Shown here: positions 13,270 to 25,170 of the stretch, piece by piece
Layout: every line of letters begins with the position of its first letter
Numbering within the stretch: the first letter of the stretch is position 1
Origin: Cyathus striatus
Lineage: Eukaryota > Basidiomycota > Agaricomycetes > Agaricales > Nidulariaceae
DNA length: 64,000 nt
NCBI GenBank assembly: GCA_025738555.1
Contig: JAOVFP010000024.1
Coordinates: 248,001 to 312,000 of the forward strand
Direction: 5' to 3'
The notes under the pieces: model-generated
Told to the model about the DNA's origin: nothing
Database searches by the model: none
The model's input: the letters and a program-made list of their open reading frames with translations, nothing else
Position numbers and translations under genes: made by a program

Positions 13270-14944
13270 CTACGTGTAATCGCTGGTTCTTGTTATGCGT
13301 ATCCGAAGAATTTTATGCAACCCAGCCAAGACCACAGTGAATGGACCCACAGTAATTCTCCAAAGAATACGCTCCACCGTGCTCAACACAGAAAGATTGA
13401 ATCCAAAGAAGATTCGAAGATGAACAGGTATCTTGACAGTAACAGCAGCCAATAAGTTAAGAGGGGCAGGGAACACGTATGGTCTTGTGTACAGCGTCAC
13501 ACATTTAAAAAACGAGTGCTGTGCTTCAACCCCTACAGGCCGAGAAAATCTTAACCACCTGTCATCGCTGTATAACGACTGCAAAAGGAACGGCGTCGAG
13601 ACAGAGAAAACCATAATAGCAAAACCCCAAGTAACAAGGAGCACCAAGACTGCACAAAATAGGACTGTACGCGTTTGCATGGGTGCTGGCCCAACACATA
13701 TACGAAGTAAAGTGTCTGTCCAGATAGGTGGAAAGGTATCTGTCATGGAGTAGGAGAGCAAGAACGTTAAAAAAAGAAAAATTGGCGCAAAAAAAATTCC
13801 GGCTGGCTCAATTATCGATGATAAACTTCTTCGGATGAAAACCGCCAGCGGAAATGAATAAATCGACGGAAAAAGGAGAAGAGGAGTCGGAGGGTAAGTA
13901 AAATGAAGCTGACACAGTGATAAGAGGAGAGAAAATAAAAGAATGCCGAATAGATTCGTGTCAGGATAAATGGGATTTGGAAACGAAAGCCCAAGACAGA
14001 GAATAACAAGCAGTGGGCCAGCGATACGAGCAATGCTCCAGGAAGTTATTAACGAGAGCGCGAAGATCGTCAGCAGGTATTCCCTAAGGCCGAAACCTTG
14101 CTGAGTAGAGGATGTATGAAATTCCGTAGGCGGAAGCATAACATAATGCGCGAGTAGCCCGATATATATAGAGGTGGATAATAATTCGAGCAAGTGAATA
14201 TTTCTGCAAAATTCACATGAATGTTAGTATCAGTTCAACATGTTGCAAAAAAAAAAAAAGGTACCGTGGGGTGCATGTTTCATCGTACTTGCGTAAAATA
14301 CCACGAATGCCTTGATGGGACGTATAGCTTCCATGTTTCCATGTATGAGAAAACACCATGAGCGTGATGGGATGGGAAGTTAGCGCGTCTGGAGTGGTAT
14401 GGCTTGTCATAAAGTCTGCAACTGATTAAACATCATACAGTTGAACATAATACCACATTAGTAGAATATGTTAGGAAATACCTCGAAGCTGTGAGTTGCT
14501 TGTGGCATTCGTATATGGGAATGCTGTCCAAAATAAAATGTCCAACTCTACTATGCTGCGGTATTCGGAGATGAAAGAAGTCCATCGTCGAGTAATTGCA
14601 TCCTCCAGTAGGCTTTCTTGTGTTTTAACCTTCGTAATAGAAACCCAATCCTTATATATATCGTAGCTTATGGGAGTGAGAGTCTGTTTGCGCTTTCGGG
14701 CTTCCAGGAGAATAACCAATGCATGTGCAGTAGATATCGCGACGGTATACTCGTTTGCAGGTCCTTGAATAGGCGACGAATCCGCGAACAGATCTTCATC
14801 TGCAATGGGGCGTTCTAATTCGAGGATACGTTGCACTGCGACAGCAACGGAAGGAAGATGTGGGGAGTGGTTTTCACGTAGACTTGCATTATTTGGAGGA
14901 GAAAGCAGGGGAGTAGATTCTGACAGCGAGCTCTCATGGTCCAT
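13270..14944 (-). CDS. Multi-pass membrane protein of unknown function
   Basis: The function is not recognised. Three exons join in frame: 14944-14482 (MDHESSLSESTPLLSPP), 14415-14265 and 14203-13270, giving 515 residues. The first 190 residues are soluble and start with an acidic Ser-rich stretch containing a TPLL segment. Both introns have canonical borders (GAG/GTATTT..TTGCAG and ACG/GTACCT..TTGCAG). The last exon is strongly hydrophobic and holds about seven or eight membrane segments, for example LLTIFALSLITSWSIARIAG and LFCAVLVLLVTWGFAIMVF. It ends with a basic tail (KILRIRITRTSDYT). The gene is head to head with Tvp23, 198 bp apart. It appears to be one of the conserved but unnamed basidiomycete membrane proteins; transporter or scaffold cannot be decided. 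Confidence 0.75.
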
Positions 14945-15142
14945 ATGATGTTCAAATTAAAGTACTAAGTAGCAAGCTTAGCTGGGACTTGAGACGCGTC
15001 GTAGTCACGTGTCACATACTTGAAACGAGTCTCAGTCTCAGTCCGCTGCTTGAAGTGATGAAAACAACACGTCCTGCTTTGAACCCGCATACTTACTTTC
15101 ATTAACCTGGCCTGCAGATAACCCACATACTTTTTTGTTGAA

Positions 15143-16408
15143 ATGAGTGCAGCAACCCCACTGCTAGATAATAGCATAGAACCAGATGAACTGGAAACCT
15201 TGCCTCCAAGAACTGCAGATGCATCCAAGCCTCGCGAACAGGTTGTCCTTACACCAACGAACAGAGTCACAAATCAGCCGATGGCAACCACAGAGGGAGA
15301 TGCTGAATCAGGTACTCTATATTGCATCAAGTACTCAATGTTGAATCTCACTTGGTATCCTCACCAGGCATTGCTGGCATATTCCGTCAAGTGTGTACAA
15401 TGCTTCATCCATGAAATTAGAGTGCTCAAGGTTTCGTACAGTCCGCGCATCCATTAGCCCTTTTCTTCCTCTTCTTCTTCCGAATAGCGGCCATTGCAGT
15501 TTATATATTATGCGGGTGGTTTACCAACAATTATGTTCTTTCTGTACGTCTCTGCACAGTTTTAATAGCAAACAATTAACACACGATTGGGTCATAGACA
15601 GTAACTGTCGTCGTCTTATTGGCCATGGACTTTTGGAATTGTCGTGTAGGTTCTCTGGCAAGACGTACCAAACCATTTCTGATCCCTATCAGAACGTCGC
15701 TGGAAGAACACTGGTAGGACTGCGATTCTGGAACCAGGTTAGTCCACGCGAGAACCCCGTCTCTATTGGTCGATTAATACCTTGTCTGCCAGGTTGATGA
15801 TGATGGTGAAAGTTATTGGGTGTTTGAGAGCCGAGATGTATGTCAAAGGTGCATGTTAATGGCGCAGATGATATAACCCGCCGCTTGTTTTCTAGCCATC
15901 AAGACCTCCAAATCCCGTAGATGCAAAGTAAGTACAATACTTTGAACTCACACAAGTTTACGAGCTTTTTCTTAGAATGTTTTGGGTGAGTTGTGTGCTC
16001 AAGCGTTCACAAATACTGGCTGAGCTCATTACTTAGATCGCACTATATGCGTTTCCGCTATTATGGGCAGCGCTTCTAATTGTATCTATCTTGAAATTGG
16101 GATTTGCGTGAGTTTTTCCTGCTTCGTTTCCATGTATCAATGTACTTCCCTTTTTTTTTTTTGACTAGATTCATTCCCATCGTCCTTCTGGCGTTGGTGT
16201 TCAACATTACGAACGTCGTCGGCTTTACCTATGCGTAAGTACTTTAACCTCTTAAACATGCATAATCTATTCAACAACCTCAATCAGTGATCGTGATGCG
16301 AAGCAACGGTGGGCCAACAGTGTAGTAGGATCAGGCTGGGGACTTGGCTTGGGAGGTATTGGTAGCCAGTTGATCACAGGCGCCTTAAAGAGGAGGGTGT
16401 TTGGTTAA
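15143..16408 (+). CDS. TVP23: Golgi membrane protein Tvp23 (FAM18 family)
   Basis: A small Golgi protein of the TVP23/FAM18 family that takes part in late Golgi vesicle traffic. The start at 15143 ([16 protein letters not shown]) begins a soluble N-terminus. The family core is assembled from several exons: [27 protein letters not shown] (15368-15543), [14 protein letters not shown] (from about 15598), [16 protein letters not shown], then [43 protein letters not shown] and [27 protein letters not shown]. The protein ends [10 protein letters not shown] at 16408. Exon AATGTTTTGG (15976-15985) is only 10 nt long but is required to keep frame and to encode the conserved MFW. Four membrane segments are expected. 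Identity is clear from the [19 protein letters not shown] motif. Confidence 0.92.
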
Positions 16409-16758
16409 TTTTATGTAGTGCCCGTGTCTCAAATACGTTCTATTTATCAACCAAGACGTCCAGCCTGGGGATCCAATACAAAGCTATGAACAGGAGAAAG
16501 AATATAGAAAAAGAATACGTAGGTGCCACATTCTCCGAAGAACGTAGAAAATACACAAAAATGAGCTAATATTACAAATGGCATTGTTGACCCAAGTCCA
16601 AATGCAGAAAGAAAGAAAAAAGTGCAGTATGGATGAAGTACGTATAAAAAAAATCAAAACACGCAAAGGTTTGAAAAATAAATATCCATGGAATGAAATA
16701 AAACCCCACCATAACCATAACGATTGAATGCGCATAGAAGTCGGGCATAGACATAGAT
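16409..16758. other. Intergenic between convergent genes
   Basis: About 350 bp between the stop codons of Tvp23 (plus) and the phosphatase (minus). A+T-rich, with short A runs; no gene seen. It should contain both 3' untranslated regions. Confidence 0.5.
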
Positions 16759-18868
16759 TTATTCGAGGCCAACATAGCCTCGAGCATCAACCTTGGAGAA
16801 CCCAGTCGTAGGAGTGGGAGGGACAGCAAGTCCAATGAAGGAGCGAGTTCTACCGTGGGTGCGAAAGGTGGATACGCGTGGCGTTGAAAGCGTTGGGAAT
16901 GGAACGGACCCAGCCAAGTTGGAGGTCAACGTCATGGTGGAAGGTGTGCGAGTGGAAAGGGTTGGGGAAGGCGGGAAGACAAAAAGAGTCTGAGAAGGTG
17001 TCGCAGCATGAGGAAGGATATTGGATGCGGATGGTCCGTTCTTTGCGAGCGAGTGGCGCAAGTGCAACGGAGGGGGAGCAGGTTTTCGGGATTCGACCCT
17101 TTTGCGCAGGGGAGGGAGAACGGGAATGATGGGTTTTGGAGGAGCAGGTTGATCGGGTTCAGTAATCAAGGTGGCAGGCGACGAAGGAACAGGCGGCAGA
17201 ACACCAATGGGTGGTGGTCGCCGTTTTGATTTTGGATTCGCGGGGGGGCCAAGGTTGAAAGTGGAGCGCATGGCAGAGGCTGGAGGAGGCGGGATCTGGA
17301 AAGATGTCTTCCACACGGGAGCGGAAGGAGGGACAACCCGATTTCGAAGAGGACGGGCGGTGAGCGGACCAAATCGATCATTGTGGTCCGAGTCTGATAC
17401 ATGTTCATCAGGAGATGTTGTGGCGGAAGATTCACTGCCACGGCGATGATCATCGTCAAAGCCACCACCGACACCGAGAAGCTCTTGCTCCTCATCTTGC
17501 TCCACAAGTTCTTCACTGAGCATGCTGCTTGCGCCGGTCATGCTGCTGGCGACGGAGCCTGTACGTTTTCGGGAGCCGTAGCGGCTCCTCCAGGCTGGAC
17601 CCATGCCGAAGCCCGAGTTGGTGGATGTGAGGGACGAGGTGGATGCCTTCCTGGCGACGATACGGTCCTCCATGGCTTTGTCGAGAGCACGTGCTTCCTG
17701 CATGACGAGGGCACTCTCCCTGGCATCCTCGTTATCGGAAGGTTGCTCGTCGAGCATCATACGCCTTCGGCCCCATTCTTCCTCTTCCTCGTCGCGGGAC
17801 GAGCGATCGGAATCGTCGGTGTCGCCCTTGAGCTTCTTTTCATACTCGAGGAGCTGGTAGATCAGGCTGGAGACAGCGGTGAGAAGACGATAGTACACGG
17901 GCTGGAATGGAGAGGAACATACGACATGTTGGGACCGACCCATCTGCTTTTTTCTTTGACAAAGGAATATGCACCTTGCATTCCCTTCAGGGCCCAGACT
18001 TCTGGAGGAACGGTGGGAGAACGATCGGCGGCGGCACGCATGACGAGGGCAATGACCATTGTGGCAGATCTTGAAATGCCACATTGACAGCTAACAATGC
18101 GTGAGAAGGGGGGAGGTGAGTGGCAGGGGAGGGATGAACGCACTGGATCAGGACGCCTTCGCCGCGATCGAGGGCAGCGTCGGTGAAGGCCATTCCCTCC
18201 TGGAAGCCGGACTGAACGAGGTCCTGCTGGCCGTGGGACCACTGGAGCTTGAGGTAGTGCATTGCGGGCCTACCGGAGGCGGGGTGGGGCGGATAGTAGG
18301 TGTGGTCTGTGCGGGCGGAGGCGGTGAAGTTGGGGGTTGAGCTGAAGGAGCGGAGGGGCTGAGAGGCGGCGAGAGAGTCGAAGGGGGAGGCGACCTCCTT
18401 TGCAACGTTGAGGATGGATTTGATGCCGCGCTCAACGAGGCCCTTCCAGTCTCTGACGTTGTCTTCGGAGCCGAGCCAGATGCCAGGGATGACCTGGACG
18501 GGGCCGTCAGCATAGGGAACGGTGGGGGAGCCGCCGGCATCCTCGTCCTTGCGGTGGAGAAAGGAGGAGGCGGCGGGGTTTGCGGTGGAGGGGAGGGAGA
18601 TGACGGAGGGGCGGCGGGGACGGGGGGCTCTGGGGCTGGGGCGGCGGGGGGGGGAGGAGATCGGGGGGATGGGGGGCTCAGAGGGGATGTGGAGGGAGTT
18701 GTTGGAGGAGAGGGCAGAGGGAAGGGTGATGGAGAGGTTCTTCATGTTGCGGGAGGGGGTTTTTGCGGAGAGAGCGGGGTCGTCGTCGGATGGGTCATTG
18801 GCGGGTATAAGAGAGGGCTGGATGGTGAGGGGGGTGGGTCTTGGTCTCCTGCGGGCGGTGGTGGGCAT
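16759..18868 (-). CDS. Dual-specificity protein phosphatase, MAP-kinase phosphatase type
   Basis: A cysteine-dependent dual-specificity phosphatase, probably acting on MAP kinases. The start is at 18868 (MPTTARRRPRPTP); an upstream in-frame methionine at 18958 is less likely. Residues 1-125 are Pro/Ser-rich; the catalytic domain begins VQVIPGIWLGSEDNV. Exon 1 ends at 18144 and exon 2 starts at 18090, so that the signature becomes HCQCGISRS, a complete HCX5R loop; the His codon itself is split by the intron. It continues ATMVIALVMRAA and, over the next intron, GPNMSLIYQLLEYEKKL. A long acidic then proline-rich tail follows (for example PPLRKRVESRKPAPPP), ending KVDARGYVGLE at 16759. The related yeast enzymes are Msg5 and Sdp1. 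Base composition is clearly more G+C-rich than the neighbouring genes, shared with the next gene. It is head to head with the cytochrome b5 reductase gene. Confidence 0.88.
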
Positions 18869-19220
18869 GAGGACAACGCACAGCGTTTGGAAAGAATGAA
18901 GGAGAGACTGGAAATAAATGGGCACTGTCACAGACCAGAAAAAGAAATGCACACTCAATCACACTCCTCCCAACATATCCAACACACCTCTGTTTGGTCT
19001 TGCTTGGTCTTATTTTTTACATCCCCCCCTCCCAAATCAATTTTATTTAATTATCTCTTATTTCATGCCCAACTCTGCCCAGCTCGTCTTTCTGCTCTCC
19101 TTCTTCGCTGGCCTCTCCTCCCTCTCCCTCGTCGCCCTCTTCCTCGTCGCCCGACTCAACGCCGCAGGCTACTTCCTCTCCAACCTCATCCTCATCGGCC
19201 TCCCCCCGCCAGATACCCCC
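18869..19220. promoter_or_regulatory. Divergent promoter region with CT-rich tract
   Basis: About 350 bp between the start codons of the phosphatase and the cytochrome b5 reductase. The part from about 19070 to 19170 is very rich in C and T on the plus strand, as is common just ahead of transcription starts in highly expressed fungal genes. The same stretch is an open frame in phase with the reductase, beginning ATG at 19065, so part of it could be translated. Confidence 0.4.
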
Positions 19221-20418
<1,198 letters not shown>

Positions 20419-20473
20419 CATTACTATAGATTTGGATGGATGTAGATTTAATAGTGTGCCTTATAATAACATG

Positions 20474-21477
20474 TCATTCCGTTGATTCATTCAACTGTGT
20501 GGTCGAGCCTTCCAGCATTTCTAGCCGACAATCATTCAGGCTAAGAACCATTGTTATCCATGTTGCATCATGAACAGACCAGCCCCCTCACATACCTTCG
20601 CTCAATGTCCTTTGCCGAGCTCATTCCCGTTTCGAATTCCTCCTCCGTCATCTCCCGTGCACAATTTCGTGCCAGCTGGACGACCGAGTCGTAGTAATGC
20701 AGTGGTGTTAGGCCGTCTTCATCTTTCGGCAAAAGAGGTAATATAAACCTAAAATGATGAAGCATGCGCGCATGAGGCTTCAGTTTCGGATGTAGTGAGA
20801 TCACAATGTGCGCCAATGCGTCTGTTGACAATGAGCGATGGCGCATGACAGAATACGCGGAGCCGGTACAAACCAAGATTTGGGACAGTGTCCAGCAGCG
20901 CACGCCTGAACCGGACCCCGCTGTATTTGGTGCCTATGCACGCATGTCAGACCCATTCAATTCAGCCAATGAGCCGTGTTACCAGGTCGTCCCCAACCCT
21001 CGTGGACAATATCCTTGGGTAATGATTCATGCGCAATGAGACATGTACGGATGTACTCTTGCGTAACATATTTATGAACGGGCTGTAGAAACACACACTG
21101 AGCAATAATAACAAGCGAAACCTAATGAAGCCGGACCTCTGGAAGATCACCGCGGCCGACTGTCCGGTATGCCTTGGATATCTTCTGCAATTCAAGCCGC
21201 ACGGTAACGCGACGTTTGACGCAGAAGAGCAAAGACGCAAGTAGCTTGGTAATGCGTCAATGATAAGTTGGGCAACATGGTAGTGCCTTACAACGATGAT
21301 GTAGGATGCGCCTATGACCACTGCATTGAAGTTGTTGGCCCAGGATTTGCTGGGAGAAGTCCTGACGGACTGTGATAGCAAAGCAGTGCACGAGAGTCCT
21401 GTCGCTACTGCGGTGACAAGAACCAAAAAGCCATAGCTGAGTTCAGACAATGTCTTTAGTATTCTGGCGGATACCAT
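20474..21477 (-). CDS. DLT1: Dlt1-like membrane protein (defect at low temperature 1 family)
   Basis: A fungal membrane protein of the DLT1 family, named for low-temperature growth defects in yeast; the molecular role is unknown. The start is ATG 21477 (MVSARILKTLSELSYGF). Two membrane helices lie at the N-terminus (YGFLVLVTAVATGLSCTAL and AVVIGASYIIV/LLASLLFCVKRR, joined over an intron). Then come LELQKISKAYRTVGRGDLPE, PVHKYVTQEYIRTCLIAHESLP, the family block HEGWGRPG/TKYSGVRFRRALLDTVPNL, and a helical tail ending CRLEMLEGSTTQLNESTE at 20474. All joins follow from frame and family pattern. The intron after GDLPE starts with GTCCGG, a weak donor; the only better GT lies beyond an in-frame TAG. 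Family assignment rests on the paired N-terminal helices and the GWG.PG block as I remember them. Confidence 0.75.
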
Positions 21478-21678
21478 AGAAGTGCTCAAAAACAAATGTT
21501 GATTCCGTCTAGGTCTCTGTTTACACTAACAAACAAACAATTCCGGTAAATTCAGCCCCCGCGGCCCGGCCGCCCATTTCTCTCTACAAGCTCCTTTAAG
21601 ATTTCCAACAGGTATAATAATCCCATCCCAGATGAGAAAGTGCGAAACAATAAAAAATATGGGAATGTTCGGATGCCG

Positions 21679-23007
21679 CTAGGCTTGAACATTTTCGCTA
21701 CAGTAATAACACATCAGACACTGATCGCATGTTCAGGAATGTTTCACATACGCAAATTCCCCAATGACGTTCCCAGCAGGGAAGTACTCGCAAACATAAT
21801 ATTGGGCCTTCTGCACATATCTTATTAGGGCTATCTTTGGAAAAGTGGGAAATAAACGTACTCCATCGAGGATACCGTCACAGGACTGAACAGCACAGCC
21901 GACCTGGGTTGTTGCCTTCCACACAACTTGCGTAAAGTGGGATGGCACTGGGTTGCTGGGATCATATTCGGCTGGAAAGTCATTTAGCGATAACACTACT
22001 TCATGCATCAACAAACTTACAAGCTTCATCGGTCCACAACTTCACCGCGGAAGTAATCGAGAAGTCGCCTCCTCCAGCAGCCAAATCCTCTGTACTTGTA
22101 GTTCAGCAAAAAAAAAAAAACGAGGCTGGAATAAGAAAGGTGCCTAACCTCCAAAGTCTCCAAGGGAGCCACCTGAGTGCTCAAACACGCATCCATTGGC
22201 CCATTGTTGAGCCTTGCTGGCAAGCTCATCACTCCAAGTCAATGCGGATGCGCCATGATTAGCCCGGACGGTATTGTGACCGGCCAAGTATGCGTCAATA
22301 TCACTGCTGGAGGTTGCACTCCCTGTAGAGGCTGAAGCGCTGCTTGAAGTCTCTGCAGCACGGGCAGTCGTTGAGGAAGTAGATGCAACTCTGATGCTAG
22401 TAGTCGTAGGAGAAGCTTCCGTTGTTGGTTCCGCTGTAACGGATGAAACAGTGGTTTGTGTGGCCGCTTTGGCTGATTTCGAAGACCTCGTGGAGGTAAA
22501 GTTGTCCTGAGCCAAAGTAACAGACGATGCTGACTCTTGAGCCGAAATTGTTGCAACGACTGGGGAGCTCGAACTCGAGCTTTCAACCAACGTGGAGGCG
22601 GAGGTGGGCGGGAGAACAGATGATGAGGTAATTTGGATCGGGGATGCAATCTGAGTGGACGAGACGACGGCGATGGAAGACGAAAGCGCGGCAGCACTGG
22701 AGGGGATCTGAGGCGCAGATGCACTTGAAATGGATTAGGTCAAAGCGACAGACAACTGAGGAAGAAAAAAAAAACCTTGTGACGGTTGCTCCGCAAGCCT
22801 TAGATACTATATCGCCGAAGGACTGGTCGGTTTTGTGCACGACAGCACCCCAGGGATCAGAGCCCATTGAGGCACCGGACCAACCCCATCTTGACCTGCA
22901 GAGTTGGATGCAGTCGGCAGATTGGAAATGCTTTTGGAGCAGGCAGGTCCAGCAAGTGCAGATGGGAGAACGAGAGCAAGAGAAAGAAGATAAAGAAGGG
23001 GAGCCAT
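21679..23007 (-). CDS. Secreted CAP-domain (PR-1-like, SCP/TAPS) protein
   Basis: A secreted cysteine-rich CAP protein of the PR-1/Pry family; yeast members bind and export sterols and fatty acids. ATG 23007 begins a signal peptide (MAPLLYLLSLALVLPSALA). A Ser/Thr/Ala-rich linker of more than 100 residues (about 22720-22320) is followed by the CAP domain: DAYLAGHNTVRANHGASALTW, KAQQWANGCVFEHSGG with the conserved His, then across introns KLWTDEASEYDP, HFTQVVWKATTQVGCAV and AQYYVCEYFPAGNVIGEF. The last exon adds AENVQA-stop at 21679 after an intron starting GTATGT. This join restores the typical fungal C-terminus; reading straight through would give a different tail. The secretion signal and linker suggest a cell-wall or extracellular location. 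Confidence 0.88.
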
Positions 23008-23355
23008 GCCGTGAAAAAGGAATGTGGAATAAAAGAAAGACTAGGAGAGCAGTAAACCCTTGGAACGAGAGGAGGAGAAGGCAAGTTGGGAAGTTGGGCA
23101 TTGGATTTGCAGGATATTTTAATTTTAAAGGAGGATGGCAGATCTGAGATGATGATGAGCATCTGGTTGTCATGCTCAGAGTTGCTATGAAACCACAATG
23201 TACGATATTAGACGATGTAGACGAGTGTGGACGACAGTCTGGCTTGGGCCTGGCTGATGTTTTCGCCATTTTCCAGAATAACATTTCTTTAATGAAGCGG
23301 GGAAGATGAGGAAGATGTCTGCGCAGGACCGCACCCAGCACTTATGTAATTAACA
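23008..23355. promoter_or_regulatory. Divergent promoter region
   Basis: About 350 bp between two head-to-head starts (CAP protein on minus, small conserved protein on plus). No gene or repeat stands out. Confidence 0.45.
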
Positions 23356-23933
23356 ATGACTTCCTCCCTCCCACCTCACTTTGTACTCGTCTCTCACTCA
23401 TCCACCACTTCAAGGCAGTCAACCACCGCCTTTTGTCATCCAGAAATACACTACCACTATTCAGACGACGACCCGCTCCCGCTGCTTCCACAACACCCTG
23501 ATCAGCATGTTCTGCTTCTCGACTATCGCCCTCCCAACTCCTCCACCGCCCACGTCCAAAGCTTATCAAGTTCCATAGCAGTGACCGGTGTTAAAATAGA
23601 GGAGGCACCGGGCGCAACCGCGTCAAATGAAGGCAAAAACGACAGCATGTTCATTATAGAGACCAGAAGTGATGACAAGTACGCCCTCTGCCTCCATCGC
23701 AACATCTCATATACACATTCTAATTATCAGACAACCGTCCGTTGCCCATGCCGAGAAATCACCGAGGAAAACTTTAGCAGAGTATAGACACAGGCAAGTG
23801 TCAAAACGTGTGTCTCTTGCACAACCCATCTTACCCACTTCCTAGGAATGCCATTTTACGAAATGTGCTTCAATATCCCGCTCATCCAACAAGCTCAATA
23901 AATAAGGAACTACAATGTTCGCGTTCTGTGTAG
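23356..23933 (+). CDS. Small conserved basidiomycete protein of unknown function
   Basis: Three exons give a 157-residue protein: 23356-23678 (MTSSLPPHFVLVSHSST), 23731-23793 and 23846-23933. The first exon has HPEIHYHYSDDDPLPLLPQHP followed by VLLLDY, then IAVTGVKIEEAPG and MFIIETRSDD. The second intron (23794-23845) is best read as a GC-AG intron, AG/GCAAGT..CCTAG, because this joins EYRHR to NAILRNVLQYP, the kind of C-terminal helix I associate with this otherwise unnamed protein. A GT donor 4 nt downstream would also be in frame, but would end the protein with a Ser-rich tail 23903-23905. No domain, signal peptide or membrane segment is seen. The family memory is loose, so the assignment is only that it is a real spliced gene. 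Confidence 0.6.
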
Positions 23934-24071
23934 TTGTATGTAGACAATCCAATCTTTGCTATCCCGCATGGCTCGCCCAATGTTACAACTACCGCCGGCT
24001 TTTTTTGTTGCCGCGGGTTTTAGTATTTGCCGGCGCTCTTGCAGCGTTCTGAGGTGGCGTTTCCTCACCCA

Positions 24072-24988
24072 TTATTGCAGAAACCCTAGCAAGAAAATAC
24101 TACGTCAACTTTCGCTTCAACTAAGATCAACGAACGTACCCCTTGAAATTACCACTCGCCACAGCATTTTGGAGTCCCGTCATTTTGGCCTGTTGCTCCT
24201 TGAATTCTTGTAATGACTCTGGATCCATGTTTTTCTACGGGAAAAGGTCTTCAACTACATAAAAATAAGTATAGAAAGTCACTTACAATAAGATACGGTG
24301 TAACTAACACCATAGCGCCTCCAATAACCATCATGAGCATCATAGGGTTGGAGAGCATCTGTACAAAATTAAATGTTTCTGGAGGAACAAAGTAATCGTG
24401 CTTGTGTCTTGGGTGAACGTCAATAGGGTAAGGCAGCAACACATCCGCAGGTGGTTCCAGAGGAGTTCCAACAACATAAGGTCTAACTTCCGGTATGGAG
24501 CTATTGTCCAATACATCAACGCGAACCTATGATGGTAAGACGTACAATTTCGGCTAGAGAATAAAGCCCATTACCTGGTCAAATGAGTAGTCGCGTGTAT
24601 CTATGGTGAGAAGATATGTTCCAGGAATGACGTTGGGGCTAGAAAGCATAGCAACCATTGTAGAGGAGTCGACATACGGATTCAAACGAGACTCACATGA
24701 CAAATGATCCATCGCGCGTAACGCCTCCATTGAATCTTCCATTGTCAAGAAATGCACGGGAGCGTCCCATCGCAGTGATATCTGTAGAGTCCACATTATA
24801 TACGTAAAGAGGCCATAAAGTTGTCCGAGTAGACTAACCTGGGCAGACATTATTCCAGACAACTCTACCTTGGATATCTACAGCAGCTGCGAAAGTAATC
24901 CTAGAAAATGGTAAGAAAAATGAATTTGCATATACTGTCCAACTTACACACAAAACAGACAAAACAAAAGGGAATTCAAAACGACCAT
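24072..24988 (-). CDS. EMC7: ER membrane protein complex subunit 7 (EMC7/Sop4 type)
   Basis: The lumenal beta-sandwich subunit of the ER membrane protein complex, which inserts and matures multi-pass membrane proteins. The start is ATG 24988 with a signal peptide MVVLNSLLFCLFCVITFA interrupted by the first intron. Next come AAAVDIQGRVVWNNVCP, then the carboxypeptidase-regulatory-like strands ending NVIPGTYLLTIDTRDYSFDQV, then VRPYVVGTPLEPP, YPIDVHPRHKHDYFVPPETF and the single membrane segment MLSNPMMLMMVIGGAMVLV. The cytosolic tail KNMDPESLQEFKEQQAKM is the family hallmark. The final few residues (GFLQ, stop 24072) depend on a last intron after GNFKG. It is head to head with Utp23, the start codons 182 bp apart. 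Confidence 0.9.
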
Positions 24989-25170
24989 TAGGAGCAAATT
25001 ATGAGAAGACACTAAGTAACGCAATAAGTACCAAGATCGTGGACTCGTAGATGCTGTTGGTAAACACAGTCAATCACTGCGACCACACTCCCAACCAACT
25101 CCCAACTTCCAACTTCCAAGTTGTCTCTTTCTCGAATCTCAAAACAGAATCATATCGTTTATCTTACAAA

